This document shows, piece by piece, positions 38,354 through 48,258 of a DNA stretch of 64,000 bases. The notes beneath the pieces are model-generated. The model worked only from the letters and a program-made list of their open reading frames with translations. It ran no database searches and was not told where the DNA came from. The position numbers and the translations under genes were made by a program. The stretch lies in NCBI RefSeq assembly GCF_000260985.4, contig NC_017857.3, forward strand, positions 1,054,001 to 1,118,000, given 5' to 3'. Source of the stretch: Methylophaga nitratireducenticrescens. Its GTDB lineage: Bacteria > Pseudomonadota > Gammaproteobacteria > Nitrosococcales > Methylophagaceae. The number at the start of each line of letters is the position of its first letter. Within the stretch, counting starts at the first letter, position 1.

Positions 38354-39231
38354 GTCGTAAGGGAATCGTACTGGCAGGGGGAAGCGGCACACGCTTATAT
38401 CCGGTAACCCAATCCATCTGTAAACAACTGCTACCAGTTTATGACAAACCGATGATTTATTATCCGCTGGCCACCATGATGCTGGCGGGTATGCGGGACA
38501 TCTGCATTATTTCTACTCCTCAAGATACTCCACGGCTCGAGCAATTGCTGGGGGATGGCAGCAAGTGGGGGTTGAATCTGCACTATATTGTTCAGGATAA
38601 ACCGGAAGGTATCGCTCAGGCGTTTACACTCGGTGCTGATTTTATCGGTGATGATGATTGCGCTTTAGTGCTGGGTGATAATGTTTATTACGGCCATGAT
38701 TTGGCCGATATGATGCGAGATGCTGATAATAATAAAGAAGGTGCGACCGTTTTTGCTTATCCGGTCAGCGATCCTGAGCGTTATGGTGTGGTGGCGTTTG
38801 ATGAAAATGGTAAAGCCCTGAGCATTGAGGAAAAACCATTAAAACCTAAATCCCGTTATGCGATCACCGGCCTGTATTTCTATGATAATCAGGTAGTCGA
38901 TATTGCCCGTAACCTCAAACCTTCGGCGCGTGGCGAACTTGAAATTACTGATGTAAATCAGGCTTATCTGGATAATGGGCAACTCAATGTGCAGGTAATG
39001 GGCCGAGGTATGGCCTGGCTGGATACCGGAACCCATGACTCCCTTCTTGATGCCTCAATGTTCATTCAAACCCTTGAACAACGGCAGGGGTTAAAAGTGA
39101 TGTGTCCTGAAGAGATTGCCTTCCGCATGGGATATATTAATGCTGAACAACTGGAACAATTGGCCCAGCCATTATTAAAAAGTGGTTATGGTAAATATCT
39201 GTTAAATATCATTAATGAGACAATTTACTAA
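38350..39231 (+). CDS. rfbA: Glucose-1-phosphate thymidylyltransferase
   Basis: A 293-residue nucleotidyltransferase with the signature [36 protein letters not shown] (residues 5 on), plus LGDNVYYG and EEKPLKPKS. It makes dTDP-glucose, the entry step of the rhamnose pathway. ATGA-type overlap with rfbB and 1-bp overlap with rfbC show one operon. Confidence 0.97.
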   Translation: MSRKGIVLAGGSGTRLYPVTQSICKQLLPVYDKPMIYYPLATMMLAGMRDICIISTPQDTPRLEQLLGDGSKWGLNLHYIVQDKPEGIAQAFTLGADFIGDDDCALVLGDNVYYGHDLADMMRDADNNKEGATVFAYPVSDPERYGVVAFDENGKALSIEEKPLKPKSRYAITGLYFYDNQVVDIARNLKPSARGELEITDVNQAYLDNGQLNVQVMGRGMAWLDTGTHDSLLDASMFIQTLEQRQGLKVMCPEEIAFRMGYINAEQLEQLAQPLLKSGYGKYLLNIINETIY

Positions 39232-39776
39232 TGTTAGTCACTGAGACCAATATTCCTGACGTTAAATTACTGACACCCAAAAAGTTTGGTGATGAACGCG
39301 GTTTTTTCCTGGAAAGTTATAACAAAAAAACCTTTCAGGATCTGCTCGGCTTGGATATTGATTTTGTGCAGGATAATCACTCTCGCTCAGCCAAAGGCGT
39401 GTTACGCGGCCTGCATTATCAAATCAAGCAACCACAAGGAAAATTGGTTCGGGTGACGGCAGGAAAAGTATTTGATGTAGCCGTTGATATGCGTCGTGAT
39501 TCACCAACGTATGGTCAATGGACCGGAGCGGTTTTAACGGCTGAGGGTCAGGAACAGTTCTGGGTGCCCGCCGGATTTGCCCATGGTTTTCTGGTGTTAA
39601 GTGACAGTGCCGATTTTCTTTATAAAACCACCGATTATTACGCACCTAAATATGAACGAACGGTAGCCTGGGATGATGCCGATCTGGCAATCGACTGGCC
39701 GTTAGAGGGCATAACACCAGTTTTGTCTGCTAAAGATCAGCAAGGTACCCCGTTTAAACTGGCTGAGACCTTTTAA
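39231..39776 (+). CDS. rfbC: dTDP-4-dehydrorhamnose 3,5-epimerase
   Basis: A 181-residue RmlC cupin with DERGFFLESYNKKTF, the catalytic-His segment VLRGLHYQIKQPQGKLVRV, and FWVPAGFAHGFLVLSD. It epimerises C3 and C5 of the 4-keto sugar. It is immediately followed by rfbD (next base). Confidence 0.97.
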   Translation: MLVTETNIPDVKLLTPKKFGDERGFFLESYNKKTFQDLLGLDIDFVQDNHSRSAKGVLRGLHYQIKQPQGKLVRVTAGKVFDVAVDMRRDSPTYGQWTGAVLTAEGQEQFWVPAGFAHGFLVLSDSADFLYKTTDYYAPKYERTVAWDDADLAIDWPLEGITPVLSAKDQQGTPFKLAETF

Positions 39777-40649
39777 ATGAAAATATTACTGATAGGTGGA
39801 CAAGGCCAGGTTGGTTTTCAATTACAGCGCAGTCTCGCCTGTCTGGGCGAATTACATACGACGACAAGACAATCACTGGATTTGGCTGATATAACAGCAA
39901 TTCGTGAGACGATTAATGCTATTCAGCCGGATCTGATTGTTAATGCCGCGGCCTATACTGCAGTAGACAAAGCCGAACAGGAAACTGAATTAGCCCAAAA
40001 GATTAATGCTATTGCGCCTGCTGTAATGGCTGAAGAAGCCAAAAAGTTAGCGATTCCCCTGGTGTATTTTTCAACGGATTATGTGTTTGATGGCAGTAAG
40101 GCTTCGCCATGGGTAGAGACCGATGCTACCGGTCCATTAAGCCATTATGGTCTGACCAAACTGGAAGGGGAGCAGGCAATTGTCGCCAGCGGATGTGATC
40201 ATCTGATTTTTAGAACCAGCTGGGTATATGACCGGCGAGGTCATAACTTTTTGAATACCATGTTAAGACTGGCTGAAGAACGTGAGCAATTGAATATTGT
40301 AGAAGATCAGATTGGCACCCCGACGTGGAGTCGGCATATTGCTGATGTCACTGCTCAAGCATTGGTTCAGACACATAATAATGAAGCTTTCTGGAAGCAA
40401 AATAGTGGTATCTATCATTTAAGCGCGGCCGGTCAAACCAGTTGGAAGGGGTTTGCCGAAGCTATCTTTCAGATAGCAGAAGCGGATGGTCGACGTGTTC
40501 CAAAAGTAACAGGCATACCGACGGCAGACTATCCGACCCCTGCCAAGCGACCATTAAATTCCTGTATGAATAATTCAAAATTAAAACAACATTTTGGATT
40601 GCAGTTACCTGATTGGCAGCAAAGTTTACAATGGGTTTTACAGTCATAA
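39777..40649 (+). CDS. rfbD: dTDP-4-dehydrorhamnose reductase
   Basis: A 290-residue RmlD SDR with the N-terminal GGQGQVGFQL nucleotide motif, NAAAYTAVDKAE, FSTDYVFDG and SHYGLTKLEGE (YxxxK). It reduces the last intermediate to dTDP-L-rhamnose and completes rfbBACD. Confidence 0.97.
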   Translation: MKILLIGGQGQVGFQLQRSLACLGELHTTTRQSLDLADITAIRETINAIQPDLIVNAAAYTAVDKAEQETELAQKINAIAPAVMAEEAKKLAIPLVYFSTDYVFDGSKASPWVETDATGPLSHYGLTKLEGEQAIVASGCDHLIFRTSWVYDRRGHNFLNTMLRLAEEREQLNIVEDQIGTPTWSRHIADVTAQALVQTHNNEAFWKQNSGIYHLSAAGQTSWKGFAEAIFQIAEADGRRVPKVTGIPTADYPTPAKRPLNSCMNNSKLKQHFGLQLPDWQQSLQWVLQS

Positions 40650-40697
40650 ACCGTCAGTTCAAGAGTGTCCCCGCACGAAAAATCGAGGAAAAGGTAA

Positions 40698-42656
40698 GTG
40701 ATACAAACCACGTATAACAAATTAATGCAGTGGTTTTTAAGCCGTCCGCGAACCACCAAACGCATACTGAGTATTTTCATTGATTACGTGGTGGTGATGC
40801 TGGTGCTATGGATGGCCTTTTCACTGCGTCTCAGTACTTGGTATGAACCTCCGGTTTCCCAGTTATGGTTATTCTTTCTCGCCCCGCTGATTGCGACACC
40901 GATTTTTATCAAGTTGGGGTTATACCGGGCCATTGTGCGATATATCGGTTTGGATGCACTGTGGACGATTTTTAAAGCGATCAGTTTGTTTACGGTGATT
41001 TTTGCCACCGTTGTTGTGTTATCCGGTCCGTATGCAGGATTAGTCCCTCGGACAATTTACATTATCAATGCGATATTACTGTTTTTGGCCGTCGGTGGGC
41101 TGCGCTTGTATGCACGCTGGTTATTTATTAGCACAACCCGCAGTCCTCTGGCTGAGCTGGATAATCAACGCTACATTCCTCCCGTTTTAATCTATGGAGC
41201 CGGGCGGGCAGGCGCCCAACTGTCAGCCTTATTGAAAATGGGACGTCAATTGAGACCCGTTGCGTTTATTGATGATGATCCCACGTTGTATCGGCAGCAA
41301 ATTAACGGCTTGAATGTCTATCGTCCCCGCGATTTGGTGAAATTGATTGATAAATTTCATGTACGTGATGTGTTGTTGGCCATGCCATCAGCCTCCAGAA
41401 GTCGTCGTAGTGAAATTCTGCGATCACTCGAAGATTTACCCGTGCATATTCGGACTTTACCCGACCTGACTGAGATAGCAGAAGGCAAACTGGAAGTATC
41501 AGACATTCAGGAGGTGGATATTGCAGATTTACTTGGCCGGGAACCCGTTGCCCCCGATCCGCAATTATTAACCGCGAATATCAGTGGAAAATGCGTCATG
41601 GTCACCGGTGCCGGTGGTTCTATTGGCTCCGAACTGACACGGCAAATCATCAAACTCAAACCCAGCCGATTGCTATTGTTTGACATCAGTGAATTTGCCT
41701 TATATCAAATCGAACAGGAGCTCTGTAATCAGCCAAGTGGTGTCGAGGTGATCGCTTTGTTGGGCTCTGTTGTTGATCGCGTCCGAATGACATCAATTTG
41801 TCAACATTTTTCGGTACAAACGATTTATCATGCTGCAGCGTATAAACATGTGCCAATGGTCGAAAAAAATGTGGGTGAAGGGATCCGTAACAATGTTTTC
41901 GGTACCTTACATTGTGCCCAGGCCTCCATTGCCGCAAACGTTGAAACCTTTGTGCTGATCTCTACAGATAAAGCCGTTCGACCAACTAATACAATGGGGG
42001 CCAGCAAACGCATGGCCGAGTTGGTTTTACAAGCCTTGGCACAAATCTCAGATACCCGTTTTACTATGGTTAGATTTGGTAATGTGCTGGGCTCCTCTGG
42101 TTCAGTCGTCCCATTATTTCGCGAACAGATAGCTCGAGGTGGTCCTGTTACGGTGACCGATGCAAGAATAATCCGTTATTTTATGACCATTCCGGAAGCA
42201 GCTGAACTAGTCATTCAGGCAGGAGCAATGGGACAGGGCGGTGATGTTTTTGTGTTGGATATGGGGTCTGCGGTAAAAATTGTTGATCTGGCTACCCGAA
42301 TGATCCATCTCAGTGGTTTTACAGTAAAAAATGCTGAAAACCCCGATGGGGATATTGAAATTACCTACACTGGACTGCGTCCTGGCGAAAAGTTATTTGA
42401 AGAGCTGCTGATTGGGGAAAATGTCAGTCAAACTGCACACCAGAAAATTATGCGAGCCGAAGAGCGGGTTATTGCCTGGCAGGATTTACAGTTAATCCTG
42501 ACTGATTTACAGCATGCTGTCAGCGTTGCAGATTATGAGCAGGTCCGGGTACTGCTCAGCAAATATGTTGATGGATTTATACCCCAATGCGCAATTGAAG
42601 ACTGGCTGAGTCATAGATTTGCAAGTAAGCAGAACGTAATTATTAACCAACATTAG
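40698..42656 (+). CDS. WbpM/PglF-type nucleotide-sugar 4,6-dehydratase
   Basis: A 652-residue membrane-anchored SDR. Four N-terminal transmembrane helices (about residues 20-140) are followed by a CoA-binding-like Rossmann domain (LIYGAGRAGAQL, about 170) and the catalytic SDR domain (MVTGAGGSIGSEL, about 300; STDKAVRPTNTMGASKRMAE). By family it converts UDP-GlcNAc to the 4-keto-6-deoxy sugar for QuiNAc, FucNAc or bacillosamine. It starts at GTG 40698 behind GAGG/AAAAGG; ATG 40725 is an alternative. The reductase at 57443 could act next. Confidence 0.93.
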   Translation: MIQTTYNKLMQWFLSRPRTTKRILSIFIDYVVVMLVLWMAFSLRLSTWYEPPVSQLWLFFLAPLIATPIFIKLGLYRAIVRYIGLDALWTIFKAISLFTVIFATVVVLSGPYAGLVPRTIYIINAILLFLAVGGLRLYARWLFISTTRSPLAELDNQRYIPPVLIYGAGRAGAQLSALLKMGRQLRPVAFIDDDPTLYRQQINGLNVYRPRDLVKLIDKFHVRDVLLAMPSASRSRRSEILRSLEDLPVHIRTLPDLTEIAEGKLEVSDIQEVDIADLLGREPVAPDPQLLTANISGKCVMVTGAGGSIGSELTRQIIKLKPSRLLLFDISEFALYQIEQELCNQPSGVEVIALLGSVVDRVRMTSICQHFSVQTIYHAAAYKHVPMVEKNVGEGIRNNVFGTLHCAQASIAANVETFVLISTDKAVRPTNTMGASKRMAELVLQALAQISDTRFTMVRFGNVLGSSGSVVPLFREQIARGGPVTVTDARIIRYFMTIPEAAELVIQAGAMGQGGDVFVLDMGSAVKIVDLATRMIHLSGFTVKNAENPDGDIEITYTGLRPGEKLFEELLIGENVSQTAHQKIMRAEERVIAWQDLQLILTDLQHAVSVADYEQVRVLLSKYVDGFIPQCAIEDWLSHRFASKQNVIINQH

Positions 42657-42665
42657 AGACGTATT

Positions 42666-43844
42666 ATGGAAAAAACACTCAATATTGCAGTTGCTGGAAC
42701 AGGATATGTTGGCTTATCACTGGCCGTGTTGTTGGCTCAGCATCATCATGTGACTGCTCTGGACATCGTCCCTGAAAAAGTTGATTTGATTAACGCTAAA
42801 AAATCACCCATTGTCGATAACGAAATCGAAGATTTTCTGGCCAATAAACCGCTCAATCTGAATGCCACAACGGATAAGCAAAAAGCTTATGAAAAAGCTG
42901 ATTTTGTCATCATTGCTACGCCAACCGATTACGATACTGTAACTAATACCTTTAGTACCAATTCAGTTGAAGCGGTTATTCAGGATGTGCTGGCGATAAA
43001 TCCATCAGCTGTTATGGTAATAAAATCAACTATCCCTGTGGGTTATACACAAACGGTTCGAGCCAAATTTGGCAGTGATAAAATCTTCTTTTCGCCTGAG
43101 TTTTTACGTGAAGGTAAAGCGTTGTATGACAATCTTTATCCTTCACGCATTGTCGTAGGTGAACAGAGTGATCGTGCACGTTTATTTGCTGATTTGCTAT
43201 TGCAAGGCGCGGTGAAGAAAGATGTGCCTGTGTTATTTACCGACCCAACCGAAGCCGAAGCGATCAAGCTGTTTTCAAATACCTATCTGGCGATGCGCGT
43301 CGCGTATTTTAATGAACTCGATAGCTACGCTGAAACGCATAATCTGAACAGTCGGCAAATCATCGAAGGGGTTGGTTTGGATCCTCGTATCGGCGACCAC
43401 TACAATAATCCTTCGTTCGGTTACGGTGGTTATTGCCTGCCAAAAGATACCAGACAACTGTTGGCCAACTATGAAACTGTGCCGAATAGCCTGATTCGGG
43501 CTATTGTCGATGCCAATACCACCCGCAAAGATTTTATTGCCGAACAGATTATTAAGAAAAATCCTCAAGTTGTGGGCATTTATCGACTGGTCATGAAACA
43601 AGGGTCAGATAACTTCAGGGCTTCGGCAATACAGGGCATTATGAAACGTATTAAGGCCAAGGGTATAGAAGTTATCGTCTATGAACCGGTGTTGGAAGAA
43701 GCCGAGTTTTTCCGTTCAAAAGTAGTCAATGACTTGGCCGCATTCAAACAACAATCCTCATTAATTATTGCCAATCGTATAACGGATGATATTCAGGATG
43801 TTAAAGAAAAGATTTATACCCGCGATTTATTTGGTCAGGATTAA
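42666..43844 (+). CDS. ugd: UDP-glucose 6-dehydrogenase
   Basis: A 392-residue nucleotide-sugar dehydrogenase of the short E. coli Ugd type. The N-terminal [14 protein letters not shown] binds [17 protein letters not shown] and the catalytic Cys segment [17 protein letters not shown] are clear. It oxidises UDP-glucose to UDP-glucuronic acid, giving an acidic sugar to the polysaccharide. It follows the dehydratase by 9 bp. Confidence 0.93.
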   Translation: MEKTLNIAVAGTGYVGLSLAVLLAQHHHVTALDIVPEKVDLINAKKSPIVDNEIEDFLANKPLNLNATTDKQKAYEKADFVIIATPTDYDTVTNTFSTNSVEAVIQDVLAINPSAVMVIKSTIPVGYTQTVRAKFGSDKIFFSPEFLREGKALYDNLYPSRIVVGEQSDRARLFADLLLQGAVKKDVPVLFTDPTEAEAIKLFSNTYLAMRVAYFNELDSYAETHNLNSRQIIEGVGLDPRIGDHYNNPSFGYGGYCLPKDTRQLLANYETVPNSLIRAIVDANTTRKDFIAEQIIKKNPQVVGIYRLVMKQGSDNFRASAIQGIMKRIKAKGIEVIVYEPVLEEAEFFRSKVVNDLAAFKQQSSLIIANRITDDIQDVKEKIYTRDLFGQD

Positions 43845-43921
43845 TCCTTTTTAGTAGAAATACTCAACCGCTAATACGTTTTATTGATGATAGAAGGGCA
43901 TTAATTATAAGGTTGCTGATG

Positions 43922-43949
43922 TATAATCCTTGTTTGCTTATTTGGAGGA
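43922..43949 (+). promoter_or_regulatory. Possible glmS -10 and ribosome site
   Basis: TATAAT at 43922-43927 without a good -35, followed by GGAGGA at 43944-43949, nine bases before the GTG at 43959. The ribosome site supports the GTG start; the -10 is very close to it, so a promoter here would give a short leader. Confidence 0.4.
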
Positions 43950-43958
43950 CAGCAATCA

Positions 43959-45857
43959 GTGTGTGGAATAGTCGGTGGTATTGCTGAGCGAAATGTAGCG
44001 CCAATCTTGATGGAAGGGCTACGCAGGCTGGAATATCGAGGCTACGACTCTTCCGGTGTTGCACTGATGGACGCTGACGCCAATATTCATCGGGTTCGTT
44101 CGCTTGGTAAAATTAAGCAGCTTGAAGCCAAGATTGATGGCGAAAACAGCAGCTTTTCTGGTCAGATGGGCATCGCCCATACCCGCTGGGCCACGCATGG
44201 AATACCTTCCGAAAATAATGCTCATCCCCATATATGTAATCACCGTGTTGCTGTTGTACACAATGGAATCATCGAAAACTATCAGGTTCTAAAACAGCAA
44301 CAGACGCACCAGGGCTATCGCTTTACCTCTGAAACCGATACAGAAGTGGTCGCCCATTCCATATATCAATATTTATACGGTGATGCTTCTCCAACTGCCA
44401 GCCGCACCAACCTTTCCCTTTTCGAAGCCGTGGTTGAAGCCATTCATGATTTTGAAGGGGCTTATGCACTTGGTGTTATTGCTACCGACGAGCCGAATAC
44501 GCTGATAGCCGCCCGCAAAGGCAGTCCATTAGTAATCGGAATTGGTATCGGTGAACATTTTATTGCTTCCGATGTATCTGCCTTACTACCCGTTACCCAG
44601 AACTTCATTTTTTTGGAAGATGGCGATGTTGCTAAACTAACCCGTGAGAGCATTGATATTTATAGCTCTGTGACTGGTGAGAAAGTTGATCGTCCAATTA
44701 AACAATCTTCATTAAACATCACGGCGGTAGAACTTGGTGAACACCGTCATTACATGCACAAAGAGATCTTCGAGCAGCCTCAGGCCGTTATTGACACACT
44801 TGAAGGGCGAGTAACACAAGATCAGGTATTAGTCTCCACTTTCGGTCCCGGTGCAGAATCAATTTTTAAAAGCATAGAAAGGATGCATATTATTGCCTGT
44901 GGTACCAGTTATCATGCAGGTATGGTGGCGAAATACTGGGCAGAAGACATTGTTCGACTGCCATGTCAGGTCGAAGTAGCCAGTGAATTTCGTTATCGAA
45001 ATCCAGTCATCGAAGATAATACGCTTTTTGTCACCATCAGCCAGTCTGGTGAAACTGCCGACACATTGGCTGCTTTACAACAAATTAAAGCTTATGCCGC
45101 AGATTCACGGAGTGCGTTAAAAAATATTCAAACTTTATCCATCTGTAATGTGGCAGAAAGCAGTCTGACTCGTGAAGCTGATCTTTGTTATCTCACGCAC
45201 GCCGGCCCAGAAATTGGTGTTGCCTCAACCAAGTCTTTTACCACTCAGTTAGTTGCATTAGCCTTATTGCTTACCTGTATTGGCAAAGTGAAAAAACGTA
45301 TCTCTCGTGAACGTGAGAAACATATCACACAAGGCCTGCAGAAATTACCCAACCTGATTCAAAATGCCTTAATGCACGAACAAGAAATCCAAGACATTGC
45401 TCAGGCTTTTGCAGATAAACAGCATGCACTATTTTTGGGTCGTGGCACGATGTATCCAATAGCGTTGGAAGGTGCTTTAAAACTTAAAGAAATAAGCTAC
45501 ATTCATGCAGAAGCTTATCCTGCCGGTGAGCTTAAACATGGTCCATTGGCATTGATTGATGAAAATATGCCGGTAATTGCTATTGCTCCGCTCGATGATC
45601 TGCTGGAAAAGCTCAAATCCAATCTTCATGAAGTGAAAGCCCGCGGTGGTCAGATGATTGTGTTTGAAGATGAGCGTTCGGATATTAGTTCTGAGAGTGG
45701 GTTTAAAGTTATTAAAGCGACCACCAACGTTGGTCGTATTACCGCACCCATAACCTACAATATTTTGCTTCAATTGCTCAGTTATCACGTAGCATTAATA
45801 AAAGGCACGGATGTCGATCAACCTCGTAATCTGGCCAAGTCGGTTACTGTGGAATAA
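43959..45857 (+). CDS. glmS: Glutamine--fructose-6-phosphate aminotransferase
   Basis: A 632-residue GlmS (family about 610). An N-terminal glutaminase domain begins (M)CGIVGG with catalytic Cys2 after Met removal, and two SIS isomerase domains follow (CGTSYHAGMVAKYW, SQSGETADTLAAL, STKSFTTQL). The C-terminus ends in AKSVTVE. Translation begins at GTG 43959. It makes glucosamine-6-P for UDP-GlcNAc. Its place inside the polysaccharide locus suggests supply to that pathway; whether it is the only glmS cannot be told. Confidence 0.97.
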   Translation: MCGIVGGIAERNVAPILMEGLRRLEYRGYDSSGVALMDADANIHRVRSLGKIKQLEAKIDGENSSFSGQMGIAHTRWATHGIPSENNAHPHICNHRVAVVHNGIIENYQVLKQQQTHQGYRFTSETDTEVVAHSIYQYLYGDASPTASRTNLSLFEAVVEAIHDFEGAYALGVIATDEPNTLIAARKGSPLVIGIGIGEHFIASDVSALLPVTQNFIFLEDGDVAKLTRESIDIYSSVTGEKVDRPIKQSSLNITAVELGEHRHYMHKEIFEQPQAVIDTLEGRVTQDQVLVSTFGPGAESIFKSIERMHIIACGTSYHAGMVAKYWAEDIVRLPCQVEVASEFRYRNPVIEDNTLFVTISQSGETADTLAALQQIKAYAADSRSALKNIQTLSICNVAESSLTREADLCYLTHAGPEIGVASTKSFTTQLVALALLLTCIGKVKKRISREREKHITQGLQKLPNLIQNALMHEQEIQDIAQAFADKQHALFLGRGTMYPIALEGALKLKEISYIHAEAYPAGELKHGPLALIDENMPVIAIAPLDDLLEKLKSNLHEVKARGGQMIVFEDERSDISSESGFKVIKATTNVGRITAPITYNILLQLLSYHVALIKGTDVDQPRNLAKSVTVE

Positions 45858-45896
45858 TTTGCTATTGAAATTTATTTACAGAAATAAGCATATAAA

Positions 45897-45929
45897 GTAG
45901 AGTCTGTTCATTAGCTGAACAGACTCTAC
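45897..45929 (+). repeat. Perfect 14-bp inverted repeat before the EPS regulator
   Basis: GTAGAGTCTGTTCA (45897-45910) and TGAACAGACTCTAC (45916-45929) are exact reverse complements around TTAGC. The repeat starts 39 bp after glmS and ends 11 bp before the regulator ATG. No T-tract follows. It may be a glmS terminator, an operator for the adjacent MarR-type protein, or an mRNA structure. Confidence 0.75.
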
Positions 45930-45940
45930 GGCTCAAAAAT

Positions 45941-46279
45941 ATGTTGACCGATGAATACAGGTACAAAATCCTTAAATTGATTGAAGTAAATCCCTCAATC
46001 AGTCAGCGTGAACTAGCGCGTGAACTTGATATCAGCCTTGGTAAAACCAACTTTTGTCTCAAAGCGCTTATTGAGAAGGGATTGCTCAAAGCAACTAACT
46101 TCAAAAACAGCAAAAAAAAATCGGCCTATCTTTACTTTTTAACTCCCAAAGGCATTGAAGAAAAAGCCAGCGTTTCAGTTCGGTTTCTCAAAATTAAGAT
46201 GCGTGAATACGAAAAGCTCCAAGCTGAAATTGCAGAGCTTCGTGATGATCTTAAACGACAAAAAGAGTCTGGAAAGTGA
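45941..46279 (+). CDS. EPS-associated MarR-type transcriptional regulator
   Basis: A 112-residue winged-helix protein. The helix-turn-helix is SQRELARELDISLGKTNFCLKALIEKGLL (about residues 21-49), the wing follows (KNSKKKSAYLYFLTPKGIEEK), and a C-terminal coiled coil (about 85-112) probably dimerises it. It matches the small MarR-like class found in exopolysaccharide loci. A perfect inverted repeat just upstream may be its own operator (inference). No conventional ribosome site is visible before the ATG. Confidence 0.85.
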   Translation: MLTDEYRYKILKLIEVNPSISQRELARELDISLGKTNFCLKALIEKGLLKATNFKNSKKKSAYLYFLTPKGIEEKASVSVRFLKIKMREYEKLQAEIAELRDDLKRQKESGK

Positions 46280-46371
46280 ATGAAGCTGATCGTGCGCTCT
46301 ACAAACTTTTTGCAGGTACATTAAGCCATTTAAAAACAGTAGACATTAACAAACTTCTAAATTTTATTTAG
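46276..46371 (+). CDS. Possible 31-residue small ORF
   Basis: GTG 46276 overlaps the regulator stop by 4 bp (GTGA) and opens 31 codons (MNEADRALYKLFAGTLSHLK, then an 11-residue end), stopping at TAG. The overlap resembles translational coupling, but length and composition give no proof. It could equally be untranslated leader of the aminotransferase gene. Confidence 0.2.
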   Translation: MNEADRALYKLFAGTLSHLKTVDINKLLNFI

Positions 46372-46380
46372 AGAAAATAA

Positions 46381-47553
46381 ATGAAAAAAATTAATTCGAA
46401 AGCAGATTTGGCCATCAACGGTTCGGCTCCTGCGTTTATTGAAAAACTTCATGTTGGTCGCCCGAACATGGGAGATAAAGCTGCTTTTCAAAAGTATGTC
46501 GATCAGATTTTTGAGAATCACTGGCTAAGTAATAATGGTCCGCTGGTTCAAGAGCTGGAACATAGAATTGCTGAGCACCACCAAGCAAAAAATTGCATTG
46601 CCATGTGTAATGGCACTATAGCCCTTGAAATCGCCATTCGGGCACTTGATCTCACTGGCGAAGTCATTCTGCCTTCATACACATTTATTGCTACAGCTCA
46701 TGCCTTGCATTGGCAAGAAATTACGCCGGTTTTTGCTGATATCGACCCTGTTACGCATTGCCTTGATCCTGCATCGGTACGCAAGATGATCACGCCTAAA
46801 ACCGCCGGCATCATCGGAGTGCATTTATGGGGTCACGCCGCGCCGGTAAATGAACTGCAGCAGATTGCTGATGAACACGGTCTCAAACTGATGTTTGATG
46901 CGGCTCATGCTTTCGGTTGTTCGTACAAAGGCAAAATGATCGGCAATTTCGGTCAAGCCGAAGTACTGAGTTTTCATGCCACCAAGTTCTTCAATACCTT
47001 CGAGGGTGGTGCGGTCCTGACTAACGATGATGAGCTGGCCGAAAAAATGCGCTTGATGCGTAACTTTGGTTTTGCTGGCATGGACAATGTTATTCACCCG
47101 GGGACGAATGGAAAAATGACTGAGATTCATGCGGCGATGGGGCTTGTGAATCTGGATAACGTTGATAAGGTCATTCGCAGAAACGAAGAAAATTACCGAG
47201 CTTATCAAAAGGGAATAACTGGTCTGCCTGGGTTAAGCATTTATACTTTCGATGAAAACGAAAAAAACAATTTTCAATATGTGGTTCTGGAAGTTGGTGA
47301 TGATTGTCCTGTTTCTCGCGATGAGATCATCGAAGCACTTCATGCAGAGAATATTCTTGCAAGAAAGTACTTTTGGCCAGGATGTCACAAGATGCTGCCA
47401 TATCGTGAGTTATATCCCCATGCAGGGTTGTTATTGCCTATTACCCAAAGAGTGGCGGAAAAAGTAGTAGTCATACCAACGGGCACTTCCGTGACACCAG
47501 ATGAAGTTAGTTTTATTTGCCAAGTTCTTATTAAGTTAGTTGAGTTTAGTTGA
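46381..47553 (+). CDS. DegT/DnrJ/EryC1/StrS sugar aminotransferase, VioA-like
   Basis: A 390-residue PLP enzyme. CNGTIALEIAIRAL and LPSYTFIATAHAL form the PLP phosphate pocket. FDAAHAFG carries the PLP-stacking region, and the catalytic Lys lies in SFHATKFFNTFEGG (about residue 203). The family transfers an amino group to 4-keto (or 3-keto) nucleotide sugars. Similarity to VioA-type proteins and the upstream rfbA/B genes suggest dTDP-4-amino-4,6-dideoxyglucose (Qui4N) as product; that substrate is inference. It is coupled to WbqC by TGATG. Confidence 0.88.
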   Translation: MKKINSKADLAINGSAPAFIEKLHVGRPNMGDKAAFQKYVDQIFENHWLSNNGPLVQELEHRIAEHHQAKNCIAMCNGTIALEIAIRALDLTGEVILPSYTFIATAHALHWQEITPVFADIDPVTHCLDPASVRKMITPKTAGIIGVHLWGHAAPVNELQQIADEHGLKLMFDAAHAFGCSYKGKMIGNFGQAEVLSFHATKFFNTFEGGAVLTNDDELAEKMRLMRNFGFAGMDNVIHPGTNGKMTEIHAAMGLVNLDNVDKVIRRNEENYRAYQKGITGLPGLSIYTFDENEKNNFQYVVLEVGDDCPVSRDEIIEALHAENILARKYFWPGCHKMLPYRELYPHAGLLLPITQRVAEKVVVIPTGTSVTPDEVSFICQVLIKLVEFS

Positions 47554-48254
47554 TGAAAGTTGCCATCATGCAGCCGTACTTTTTCCCATATATTGGCTAT
47601 TTCCAGCTGATTCATTCAGTGGATTCTTTTGTTGTCTATGATGATGTGAACTATATCAAAGGTGGGTGGATTAACCGTAATTTCATATTATCTCAAGGTG
47701 AAAAGGTACTAATCACTCTACAATTACTTGGTGCGAGCCCCAACCGGTTAATAAATCAGGTTAGGGTGGGCAATAATCGTCACAAGCTTTTAAAAACTAT
47801 TAAACAAAGCTACTCAAACGCGCCAAATTATGCTGAAGTCATTGAATTAATTGAAACAATTCTGAATTCACCACAAACTAATTTGGCTTTATTTCTCGAT
47901 TTTGGTCTAAGACAAGTCTGTGATTATCTTGGACTTGAGCGAGAGTGGGTTTTATCTTCAGAGCTGAGAAAGGATGTTACTTTACGAGGACAAAAAAAAG
48001 TATTGGCGATTTGCAAGGAGCTTGAAGCCAGTCACTATATCAATATGCCCGGTGGAATGGAGTTATATGACTCAGCTAGTTTTGCACAGTTGGATGTTAA
48101 GTTGTCATTTATAGAGCCGAGTTTTAGACCATATAACCAGAAAAATAGTGAGTTTACCTCAGCACTCTCTATTATTGATGTTTTAATGAATAACGATTTG
48201 AATAAACTGGGTTCGATGCTTAATGATTACAAACTAATTAAGAAAAGCGATTGA
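47553..48254 (+). CDS. WbqC family protein
   Basis: About 233 residues beginning MKVAIMQPYFFPYIGYFQLI, the defining N-terminus of WbqC-like proteins found in O-antigen loci. DDVNYIKGGWINRN follows. WbqC proteins often accompany amino-sugar aminotransferases, as here, and are thought to modify the amino sugar, but the reaction is not well established. The ATG at 47553 overlaps the aminotransferase stop by one base. Confidence 0.9.
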   Translation: MKVAIMQPYFFPYIGYFQLIHSVDSFVVYDDVNYIKGGWINRNFILSQGEKVLITLQLLGASPNRLINQVRVGNNRHKLLKTIKQSYSNAPNYAEVIELIETILNSPQTNLALFLDFGLRQVCDYLGLEREWVLSSELRKDVTLRGQKKVLAICKELEASHYINMPGGMELYDSASFAQLDVKLSFIEPSFRPYNQKNSEFTSALSIIDVLMNNDLNKLGSMLNDYKLIKKSD

Positions 48255-48258
48255 ACAA

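Noticed and set aside
44726-44737. GGCGGTAG, the core of the RfaH-recruiting ops element, inside glmS
   Set aside because: It lies in the coding sequence, well inside glmS, with the downstream ops bases not matching; a chance 8-mer is enough to explain it.
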